A DNA stretch of 27,062 nt from Bacillota bacterium (GTDB taxonomy: Bacteria > Bacillota > Desulfotomaculia > Desulfotomaculales > JAJYZD01): positions 1 through 27,062 of the forward strand of contig JAJYZD010000011.1 in assembly GCA_021800315.1 (NCBI GenBank), given 5' to 3'. Within the stretch, counting starts at the first letter, position 1. Every line of letters starts with the position of its first letter. The position numbers and the translations under genes were made by a program. The notes under the pieces are model-generated. The model made no database searches. It saw only the letters and a program-made list of their open reading frames with translations, and was not told where the DNA came from. Positions 7,837-14,392 of this stretch are shown here, one piece after another.

Positions 7837-8307
7837 ATGAACCAGTACGTAGTTCAACCCGGTGATACGATGGGCGGCATCGCGGCCATGTTCGGCCTTT
7901 CGCTGCACGAACTTGTAGCCGCCAACCCGCAGATCAGGAACCCCAACGTGATCTACCCCGGCCAGGTTATCAACATTCCGTCCGCGCACCACGGTCCCTA
8001 CGGACCGCCTTACGCCGCCGATCCCTGGTCTCCCGAACCGTATCCCCCGGCACCGTACCCGCCCGGACCGTATCCCCCGGGACCCTATCCTCCCGGACCG
8101 TATCCACCGTCACCCTATCCGCCGGCACCGCCTCCCCCGGCACCACCCCCCTGGCCTTTCGGCCGCTATTACGAAGTTCAGGCCGGGGACACCATGGCGG
8201 CCATCGCCGCCAAGCACGGGATCGAACCGGCCCGGCTCATGAAGGTGAACCCGCAGGTAAAGGACCCCGACCGGCTTGTTCCCGGACAGAAAATCATGCT
8301 TCCCTGA
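7837..8307 (+). CDS. Two-LysM protein with proline-rich linker
   Basis: A 156-residue protein with LysM domains at both ends: about residues 4-49 (YVVQPGDTMGGIAAMFGLSL to YPGQVINIP) and 110-156 (YYEVQAGDTMAAIAAKHGIE to VPGQKIMLP). LysM binds N-acetylglucosamine polymers such as peptidoglycan. The domains are joined by a Pro/Tyr-rich linker containing six PYPP(A/G/S) units. No signal peptide is visible. Leaderless LysM proteins of this kind in spore formers are often spore coat or cortex-associated, but that is inference here. I chose ATG 7837 because GAGGTG lies 9 bases upstream; an in-frame GTG at 7825 overlaps that ribosome site. It is a single gene, divergent from the MBL-fold gene and followed by a hairpin. 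Confidence 0.88.
   Translation: MNQYVVQPGDTMGGIAAMFGLSLHELVAANPQIRNPNVIYPGQVINIPSAHHGPYGPPYAADPWSPEPYPPAPYPPGPYPPGPYPPGPYPPSPYPPAPPPPAPPPWPFGRYYEVQAGDTMAAIAAKHGIEPARLMKVNPQVKDPDRLVPGQKIMLP
8038..8127 (+). repeat. Six 15-bp tandem repeats encoding PYPP(A/G/S)
   Basis: Six consecutive in-frame 15-base units encode PYPPA, PYPPG (three times), PYPPS and PYPPA in the linker of the LysM protein. The copies differ at third codon positions, so the array is not freshly amplified. Copy number could vary between strains. Confidence 0.85.
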
Positions 8308-8318
8308 CCAGTCCCGCC

Positions 8319-8346
8319 AGCGGGTCCGCCAAATGCCGGACCCGCT
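8319..8346 (+). terminator. Hairpin after LysM gene (probable terminator)
   Basis: AGCGGGTCCG (8319-8328) pairs perfectly with CGGACCCGCT (8337-8346) around an 8-base loop, 11 bases past the LysM stop. There is no immediate T-run; a T-rich stretch begins only near 8363, so it may be a weak or factor-assisted terminator. Confidence 0.55.
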
Positions 8347-8374
8347 CCGGCTTCCCGCCCGCTTTCTTTCGTCC

Positions 8375-8403
8375 TTGACACTCCTCTTCTTCCCGGGTAT
8401 CCT
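8375..8403 (+). promoter_or_regulatory. Sigma-A promoter for fmdB-alr
   Basis: TTGACA (8375-8380), a 17-base spacer and TATCCT (8398-8403, 4 of 6 matches to TATAAT). Transcription would start near 8410, immediately before the GAAGGAG ribosome site of the zinc-ribbon gene. Confidence 0.75.
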
Positions 8404-8429
8404 TTAAACATCCGAAGGAGTGAATACAC

Positions 8430-8660
8430 ATGCCCATCTACGAATTCCGCTGTGAAAAATGCGGCCGGCGTTTTGAAAGACTCTGTTCCCTGGGCGAGAG
8501 CGGGGAGAACCTGCGGTGTCCCGAATGCGGGAGCCCGGCCCCCAGGCGCGTCATGTCCGGCTTTGCCGCCGGAGGAAGTGGAAGCGGCTCCAACGCCTCC
8601 GGTGCCTCCGCCGGCGGCTGCAGCGGCTGCGCCGGCGGCAGCTGCGCCACCTGTCACTGA
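8430..8660 (+). CDS. FmdB-family zinc ribbon protein
   Basis: A 76-residue protein opening with the FmdB/CxxC_CxxC_SSSS signature MPIYEFRCEKCGRRFE, then a second pair in LRCPECGS. This gives a four-cysteine zinc ribbon (C8, C11, C30, C33). It continues with the family's RRVMSGFA and ends in a Gly/Ser-rich tail with a further cysteine cluster (GGCSGCAGGSCATCH). These proteins are named for a formamidase-operon regulator, but their function is generally unknown. The start is clear, with GAAGGAG 8-9 bases upstream. It is first in a two-gene unit with alanine racemase, separated by 2 bases. Confidence 0.9.
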   Translation: MPIYEFRCEKCGRRFERLCSLGESGENLRCPECGSPAPRRVMSGFAAGGSGSGSNASGASAGGCSGCAGGSCATCH

Positions 8661-8662
8661 CC

Positions 8663-9772
8663 ATGCGGGAACCGGTCTGGGCGGAAATAGACCTGGACGC
8701 CCTGGGCCACAACGTCCGCCGGGCCGTCAGCCTGGCCGGACCGGCCCGGGTTATGGCGGTGGTAAAGGCCGACGCCTACGGGCACGGAGCGGTGCGGGCG
8801 GCCAGGGTAGCACTGGCCGGCGGTGCCTCCCGGCTGGGCGTGGCCCGGGCGGGGGAAGGCGGGGCCTTGCGCTCGGCCGGAATCGATGTTCCCATCCTCA
8901 TCTTCGGCGCCACCATCCCTTCCGAAACCGGCCAGATCCTCGACCTGGGTCTTACGCCGGCCGTGTTCGACCTGGATACCGCGGCGACCCTGGCGGCCGC
9001 GGCCAGGCGGCGCAACATGCCGGCCGGCGTGCACCTGAAGGTGGATACCGGCATGGGGAGGCTGGGTTTTTCCCCGGACCGGCCGGAGGACATCCTCCGG
9101 GCGGCCGCTTTGCCCGGCCTCTCCCTTGAGGGCGTGTTTACCCATTTCGCCGGCGCCGACGATCCCGACCTATCTTACGCCAGGTGGCAGTTGGAGCGCT
9201 TTCTCGGTGTGACCAGGCTGCTCCGGGACCATGGTTTCACCGGCTTCACCGCCCACGCCGCCAACAGCGCCGCCCTGCTGAACCTGCCCGAAGCCCGGCT
9301 GGACATGGTGCGGCCGGGCATCATGCTCTACGGGTACCACCCGGCCGGCCGGCCCGACCCCGGACTAAAGCCGGTGCTCAGCCTCAAGGCCCTGGTGGCC
9401 CAGGTCAAGGACGTGCCGGCCGGTTTCCGGGTGGGCTACGGATCCACCCACGTCACCCCGGCGGGAACCCGCCTGGCCACCCTGCCGGTGGGCTACGCCG
9501 ACGGCTACAGCCGGAAGCTCTCCTCCCGGGGGGAAGTACTGATCCACGGACAGAGGGCCCCGGTCGTCGGACGGGTCTGCATGGACATGCTCATGGCGGA
9601 TGTGGGGCACATAGCCGGGGTAAGGAAGGGGGACGAGGCCGTCCTCTACGGGGAGCAGGCCGGGGACCGGATCGGGGCGGACGAGGTGGCCGAAAAGACC
9701 GGTACGATCAGTTACGAGGTGACCTGCGCCGTGGGGGCCAGAGTGCCCCGGATCTACCGGGGCGGCTCCTGA
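8663..9772 (+). CDS. alr: Alanine racemase
   Basis: A 369-residue PLP enzyme that interconverts L- and D-alanine, supplying D-Ala for peptidoglycan. The cofactor Lys is K35 in VMAVVKADAYGHG. The TIM-barrel substrate/cofactor motifs VHLKVDTGMGRLGF and FTAHAANSAALL are followed by DMVRPGIMLYG. The catalytic Tyr of the C-terminal beta domain is in VGYGSTHVTP, and LPVGYADGYSR and GRVCMDMLMADV complete the family pattern. I chose ATG 8663 because the protein starts MREPVWAEIDLDAL as usual; the open frame upstream lies inside fmdB. There is no own ribosome site, so translation is probably coupled to fmdB. It was probably convergent with the aminotransferase gene before the AT-rich island came between them. 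Confidence 0.97.
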   Translation: MREPVWAEIDLDALGHNVRRAVSLAGPARVMAVVKADAYGHGAVRAARVALAGGASRLGVARAGEGGALRSAGIDVPILIFGATIPSETGQILDLGLTPAVFDLDTAATLAAAARRRNMPAGVHLKVDTGMGRLGFSPDRPEDILRAAALPGLSLEGVFTHFAGADDPDLSYARWQLERFLGVTRLLRDHGFTGFTAHAANSAALLNLPEARLDMVRPGIMLYGYHPAGRPDPGLKPVLSLKALVAQVKDVPAGFRVGYGSTHVTPAGTRLATLPVGYADGYSRKLSSRGEVLIHGQRAPVVGRVCMDMLMADVGHIAGVRKGDEAVLYGEQAGDRIGADEVAEKTGTISYEVTCAVGARVPRIYRGGS

Positions 9773-9795
9773 GGAAACTTGCAGCCCGGACCTGA

Positions 9796-9811
9796 TTGGC
9801 TATTCAGCCAA
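9796..9811. other. Small perfect hairpin after alr
   Basis: TTGGCT-ATTC-AGCCAA lies 24 bases past the alr stop, with no T-run. It may stabilise the 3' end of the transcript. The rest of 9773-10045 holds no gene I can support; it contains only this hairpin and the tandem repeat at 10005-10037. Confidence 0.4.
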
Positions 9812-10004
9812 AGACATATTAACAAACCAGGGTATTACGCGCGCCTCTTTCTGGCACAATCGGGATCTTCAGGCCTTGTCAGATATAGGGGGTATTCCCT
9901 TGACTGGATTTGACACAACTCTCTGGCGCTCCGGAGTTTCGAAAAGCTTCCCGGCCGGAACGGAAAGGCCGTATGTCGGCGCCCCCCCGGAGCAGTGACC
10001 CTGT

Positions 10005-10037
10005 CCGAATAGAATCCGAATAGAATCCGAATAGAAT
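10005..10037. repeat. Three tandem copies of an 11-bp repeat at island edge
   Basis: CCGAATAGAAT occurs three times head to tail without mismatch at 10005, 10016 and 10027. It ends 9 bases before the stop of the regulator gene and marks approximately where composition shifts from GC-rich to AT-rich. Confidence 0.9.
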
Positions 10038-10045
10038 CTACCTCG

Positions 10046-11763
10046 TCACACGGTGTACCTTGTGTGCCTATTCTTACCACTACGTTTTATCAACGCTTTG
10101 TTATGCATGCTCGTCAATAAGTAGTGTACTGCATCCTTGTCGTCCATACTTAGCAAACCCCTACATAAAGAGTTGGTAATATACCCGTTCGTCTTGATGT
10201 AAGCGATCACTTTCGCCTCGTTATCAGATAACTGTGGTATTGGGAATAATCCCTGTTGCATTGACTCTTCCTTTTTCAGGGAATAATATGCCCCACCTCT
10301 AGTCCCGTGCTGAACAAGTACATTGGATCGTTTTAGCATGTCTCCAAGCTCCCGAGTGGCTTGGACACTATCAACTCCGTTTAAACGCTGGTAAATGTAG
10401 TTGGTTAGGGTAACATGATTTCGTTTCATATAGGCAAGGGCGAAACGTGGTTGTCATTGAGCGGTACATCATTGAATTGAAACAAACACTCCCGCATTTC
10501 TTGGTCTAGGAGAGTATGGTTATAAAACGTCACCCGAAAGCTTGTATGCTTATCTTGGAAATGAGGCGGTGATAAATGCACAGCGCGCATGGACTCTACC
10601 ATAGCCAGGATCCCTGAACCACGGTTCTCCACGATATCCAAATCCTCCAACATTCGCATTAGAGCAGCGTTTCTGGTGGTAGCATTACTCCTGAGCCCCA
10701 AGTCCATCTCCGAAAGAGGTCCGTAAAGACCACCGTAATTTGAGACCTCTAAGCGATCTGCAAACATTTCGATATCGATATGTGAACCTAAAGCATAGTG
10801 ACTATAATCTCGGTGAGCCAAAGCATTGATTACCGCCTCGCGGAGTGCTTCTCTGGGGTATTCATCAATGTCCTGACGCACAAAACCACTTACCACAGTA
10901 CTATGACGCATATTATGCCGAATAATTTTCTCTACTTCTTCTATCATTTCTGGTATTGTACCATCGATTCTGCGATTATCGAGAAACCGCTCTCCTCTTG
11001 GCCCTTTTTGCTTCGGCGTGGTTCCGGCATACATCATGAAAGCGATGAACAGGGACGGATAAAACTGCTGCGGAAACTGTCCAAACATCAGCATCCCAGC
11101 TAATGTCGGCTTAAGTTCCCCTTGATATTCGATTAAAATATTCATCCTCTGAAGCATCTGTTCATAGGAATAGGTTAAGATACGTGATTTCGGATTCTTT
11201 TCTCGGAATTTTTTGATATAGCGATCAATGGCTTCCGCATCCAAATCTTCGGGTTTCGCCCTAAGTACCGGTTGTATGTCTTCTTGAGCTTCGCTGCGAC
11301 TACTTACAAACATGTATACTTCGTATGATGTCATTTTACGGTCGCCGTCGGCAACTCTGATATAGGACCCGCCATTCAACCCAGCCGGTTTATGGTAACA
11401 GGGTTTAAGTTTATAGGGACATTCCGGTATCTCCACCGCCAAGAGCACCGCACCGTTGTCCAAGTTAACTGATGTGAATTCCGGTCTTACCGGAGGCTCC
11501 ATCTGGACGGTGGCTTCGCCAATCTTAGTCCGCAGATCATTCAAGTCGTAGACACCGGTGGCTTGAAAATCATTACCTTCATCCAAGCCGAAGATAATAA
11601 TGCCCCCGCTAATCCTATTGCTAAGTGCTGACAGACTGTCATATATTTTCGGGGCGCCCCTGGCAGCCGCTTTCACTTCAATGTTATCCATTTCACTCTG
11701 TAGTGACTGGATATCGTTGATTAATTGCAAAAATTCTTCTCTGGTCAACACTATCATCCCCAT
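10046..11763 (-). pseudogene. AlbA_2/HATPase transcriptional regulator, split by a one-base frameshift
   Basis: Two frames together make one family-like protein of about 573 residues. The first (11763-10426, 445 aa) has an N-terminal Schlafen AlbA_2-type domain (NIEVKAAARGAPKIYDSLSA, GIIIFGLDEG, AGLNGGSYIRVADGDRKM). A GHKL/HATPase-like C-terminal region follows (PREALREAVINALAHRDYS, ENRGSGILAMVESM). Its frame ends abruptly after PLNDNH. The second (to 10046) reads RFALAYMKRNHVTLTNYIYQ and has the expected winged helix ending in GTRGGAYYSLK and extra C-terminal sequence. Adding one base near 10448 (codon caN) fuses them as NDN-x-RFALAYM. Start is unsure: ATG 11763, ATG 11757 or GTG 11751. The gene is AT-rich relative to its surroundings. 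Family members are DNA-binding regulators of unknown signal. A sequencing error is the alternative to a true lesion. Confidence 0.78.
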
Positions 11764-11784
11764 TGATAGTTATTACTCAGGCAT

Positions 11785-11797
11785 GCGATTAAATCGC
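11785..11797. promoter_or_regulatory. 13-bp palindrome upstream of the regulator (candidate operator)
   Basis: GCGATT-A-AATCGC is a perfect inverted repeat between the predicted transcription start (about 11808) and the start codon of the regulator. A winged-helix regulator binding its own leader would be a common arrangement, but this is inference. Confidence 0.4.
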
Positions 11798-11814
11798 TTT
11801 CCATTATTTGCTGG

Positions 11815-11843
11815 ATTATAGAACAATTCTATCACCCTTTGAA
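11815..11843 (-). promoter_or_regulatory. Candidate promoter of the AlbA_2 regulator
   Basis: On the minus strand TTCAAA (11843-11838), a 17-base spacer and a perfect TATAAT (11820-11815). The -35 matches the consensus only in part. The leader to the start codon would be about 45 bases. Confidence 0.55.
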
Positions 11844-11913
11844 TAGGGCTGGCATTGTTTTCCCATTTGTGATAACTTGATAATAAATTAACGCCTCACT
11901 GCGTTCGGCGACT

Positions 11914-12147
11914 TTACTCAACGGATTTCAATGTCCCACCACAGTTACCGCATTCTAGCTCGGGCATTACACCAAGGGGCAACTCGTCGTAGGCAGCGAA
12001 TTCGTCGACCACGAAGTCGGGCACCTCTTGCTCATAGCCACACCGGGGGCAACGATAATTGTAGTACGTCTCTTCCCCGATTCCCACTATCGCTCGTTCC
12101 AACTCGTCTAACTCCCAGTCCTGAATCTTCTCTTTCCCGTGCTTCAT
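11914..12147 (-). CDS. Small zinc-ribbon protein overlapping the IS91 transposase 3' end
   Basis: A 77-residue acidic protein with two CxxC pairs, YRCPRCGYEQEV and LECGNCGGTL, forming a likely zinc ribbon separated by about 32 residues. The N-terminal helix is KIQDWELDELERAIV. The start ATG at 12147 has an excellent ribosome site (GGAGGTG, 6-7 bases upstream). The gene overlaps the last 116 bases of the transposase frame in a different frame. I do not recognise a named family. Its position inside the element suggests an accessory or regulatory role in transposition, or a cargo gene. The transposase C-terminal tail past about residue 385 is low-quality sequence, so this frame may be the main selected one there. 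Confidence 0.7.
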   Translation of the reverse strand: MKHGKEKIQDWELDELERAIVGIGEETYYNYRCPRCGYEQEVPDFVVDEFAAYDELPLGVMPELECGNCGGTLKSVE

Positions 12148-13458
12148 TAGCCTTCACCTCCACAGAGGGGTCTCTTGAACCCCAGTAGAACGCGCCGTAA
12201 TTAGGGTGATACATCATCAACAGCCGCATCAGGGTATGGCATATTTGACAACGAAAAGGATCCTTACCCGTAATTGTGATAATTCCCTCCCGATAGTTAT
12301 AATGCTTAACCTTTCGGACTGTTTCTTTCACTGTTCGCCCAAGCTTAGCAAAGATCTCCTTTAACAACTCTCTGACCTTTCCTGCTTTGCACGTCGCATG
12401 TAGCCCATAATACCTAACCTGCTTAAACCCTTTTGTCAGTATGTGCTGAACCATGCGACCGATAAACTGAAAGACTGGTACTTCAACCACTTCTTTCTTC
12501 TTTGTCTTGTGATCATTATACCAGTATTTAACCGTGCTTCCGTTGTATTCTATAATTCTCGACAGGGCGATAGGTGGGCTTCCGACATATTTTATCAAGT
12601 AGTTTGCCAGCTTGTCCTTCCTTGGCACTATTTCCATCTCTATATGAGCAACAATACCCTTCGGATACTGTCGGTACAACTTATCGACCAAATCCTTTGA
12701 GCCCTCAACTTCTCTCTTGACCATCTCGAACAAATGATACTGCCACTTTTTATGGAGCAGAGAAAAGGGGATATATTTTATGTCAACCCACTCATTGTTG
12801 CTATTCAGCCCCCCAGCTGTCATCATAATGTGTAGATGAGGGTTATAACTAGCCGACCTACCTGCCGTCTGCAATACAACTATGTACCCTGCCTCTATCG
12901 AATCCCGAAAATAGGTGTCCAAGACATCCTCAATCATAATCAGCCCAGTTTGAATCAGCTTATCTAGCAACTTTGGCTCCCTGTAAAAATAGTTACGTAA
13001 CTGCTCTGGTACGGTTAAAATGAGAGATGATTATCAGGTTAGCTCAGAATAGGTTACGGGCCCAGCACATGTACAAGCCTTCCCTTTCAAGAATATTATA
13101 CCACCTCAGGCCTCGGCTGGCAAGCCTTTCTGAGCTAAGCAAATAATCATCAAATGAGATGCCGATAATCTACTCCTTCAAAAAGGCTTTTCTCTATTTG
13201 ATTAACCCATTCAGATAAATGAGCCATAGCACAGGATAGACAAAATTTGGATTTACAGCTAAATGGTACCACCATATGCTCATGGCACCGGGGACAGAAA
13301 TACTCTGCATAGCCCTTCTCCGGGTCGCTACAACCGAGCATCTTTTCGACAACGTCCCGCACCTTTTCATAGCGTGCGTAACGCTCCGCAAACCCATTAA
13401 AGTGGTCACGAAAGATTTGTTTAAAGGTTTGCTTAGTGGTTCTTTCGTGTTTCTTCAT
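12032..13458 (-). pseudogene. IS91-family Y2 transposase, interrupted by a MITE
   Basis: The N-terminal piece (13458-13150) is the zinc-binding domain of IS91 transposases: EYFCPRCHEHMVVPFSCKSK then FCLSCAMAHLSEW. It ends at a stop made by the inserted element. The C-terminal piece (from 13017) carries the HUH metal motif in YNPHLHIMMTAGG and a paired tyrosine motif YLIKY followed by VGSPPIALSRI. Removing 126 bp plus one 8-bp duplicate joins 13458-13152 to 13017-12032 in one frame of 431 codons and reads DYRHLI-LTVPEQLRNYFYR across the joint, as in intact relatives. IS91 transposases nick and join single strands during rolling-circle transposition. As it stands the gene should be inactive. 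Confidence 0.9.
13026..13151. mobile_element. 126-bp MITE-like element with 8-bp target duplication
   Basis: The element is bounded by 24-bp terminal inverted repeats (13026-13049 and 13128-13151) that agree at 21 of 24 positions; both start GATGATTAT and end TTAGCTCAGAA. It is flanked by perfect direct repeats AAATGAGA at 13018-13025 and 13152-13159. It has no coding capacity. Its insertion explains the broken IS91 transposase exactly, because excision plus one repeat restores the frame. The autonomous partner is not in the window. An 8-bp duplication fits several insertion sequence families, so I assign none. Confidence 0.92.
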
Positions 13459-13555
13459 ACCCTACTTATTCGACTCTCGCTGGAAGGTTCCTCCTTATAA
13501 TATTGTAATTTTGTTCCATGATTGGGAGGCAGAAAAAAGAAAATTCCTGTTGTAT

Positions 13556-14224
13556 TCAATTAGGGCAAGGGCTCAAGCCTCCCACCCCCTGGATCGGTTC
13601 GGCGAAGAAGGCGGCGACGCGGCCGGAGGTGGTGGTGAGGATCAGGTCCTCCACATCGGTCGCGCATTTCAAGTCGCAGGACGGGTAGGTGAGACCCATG
13701 GCGCAACGGTAACAGTAGGGGTTGAGGGCGTGCTTGATCCCGGCCGCCTGGGTGCCGCCCAGGCGCCAGACGCTTTGGCCGGTCATACCCATGGCCAGGA
13801 AGGACCGTCCGCTGTAGCCGTGCCTAAGCGCCACGATCTCCCGGCAGCCGGTGTGCAGTTGGGCGAAAAGCGCCGCCGCCTCGTTAGCCTCCGTCCCGGA
13901 GTTGGTGAAGAAGCTCTTTTGCAGGTCGCCCGGCGTGACCCGGGCCAGCTCTTCGGCGTAAGCGACCATGTTTTCGTTCTGGTAGAGGGTGGAGACATGC
14001 CACAAACGGTGGATCTGGCCGGCCGCGGCCTCCGTTACCCGCGGATGGACGTGGCCCAGCGACACCGTGAGGATGCCGCCGAAGAAGTCCAGGTATTCCC
14101 GCCCGTCCTGATCGTAGAGATACTTGCCCTTCCCGGCCGAAAGCGGAAGGGGCTCCCGGTATAAGTTGCCGACCGCCGGAAAGATGTACCGCTTCTGCCT
14201 GTCCCGGATCTCTTCTCCCGTCAT
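13556..14224 (-). pseudogene. Class III aminotransferase (AGXT2-like), 3' end lost
   Basis: About 222 residues remain of a protein that is normally about 430-450. The N-terminal region is typical of class III PLP aminotransferases related to alanine-glyoxylate aminotransferase 2: LYDQDGREYLDFFGGILTVS, LGHVHPRVTEAA, KSFFTNSGTEANEAA and HGYSGRSFLAMGMTG. The frame ends shortly after FFAEPIQGVGGL, replaced by SPCPN and a stop where the AT-rich island begins. The PLP lysine and the whole C-terminal half are missing and are not found on the other side of the island. The ATG at 14224 has GGAGG 7 bases upstream; an open frame extends to 14377. It follows ald in the gcv operon. Probable substrates would be alanine and glyoxylate, from the family. 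Confidence 0.88.
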
Positions 14225-14258
14225 GCGCCTGCCTCCACACCTTAAAATTCCGAGGTCA

Positions 14259-14348
14259 CCCGAACGGCGGTTCGGGCATACCCCCGACTTTAGTCGGGGG
14301 TATTTGAAGATTCTGCTCCTGACCAATTCCCCCGTCTTAAAACGGGGG
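14259..14348. repeat. Three strong hairpins between ald and the aminotransferase remnant
   Basis: First hairpin: CCCGAAC-GGCG-GTTCGGG at 14259-14276. Second: a perfect 11-bp stem at 14278-14288/14293-14303 (ATACCCCCGAC) with loop TTTA. Third: CCCCCGT/ACGGGGG at 14329-14335/14342-14348. The second and third are each followed by a similar stretch (GAAGA, then a GC-rich piece, then CCAATT), so they look like two diverged copies of a 42-48 bp unit. C5G-stem-G5 hairpins like these occur at ends of IS200/IS605-type elements, so a relic is possible. A role as transcript hairpins cannot be excluded. Confidence 0.6.
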
Positions 14349-14392
14349 TCGAAGAAGCAGGTGCCCAATTTTTCCAACCCAACCCGGTTCGA

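Larger units (their letters stand above)
11880..13575 (-). mobile_element. IS91-family element (boundaries approximate)
   Basis: An AT-rich segment carrying a Y2 transposase gene (interrupted) and a small zinc-ribbon gene. IS91 elements move by rolling-circle transposition, lack terminal inverted repeats and make no target duplication, so ends are hard to see. At the left, a hairpin-forming stretch (CGCC at 11892, GGCG at 11907) downstream of the genes is followed on the minus strand by CAAG (11879-11876), one of the tetranucleotides reported next to IS91 insertions; this suggests the end is near 11880. At the right, coding similarity of the aminotransferase stops near 13578, so that end lies close to 13560-13578. 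Both limits are inference. Confidence 0.65.

Noticed and set aside
10005..10037. Possible CRISPR array
   Set aside because: The repeats are directly adjacent with no spacers, and no cas genes are present.
9835..10080. 81-codon minus-strand frame after alr
   Set aside because: No recognisable motif, no ribosome site, overlaps the tandem repeat and the end of the regulator; also checked as the missing end of the aminotransferase and does not fit.
10426..10455. Programmed ribosomal frameshift in the regulator
   Set aside because: No slippery heptamer and no downstream stem are visible at the joint; a simple one-base loss explains it.
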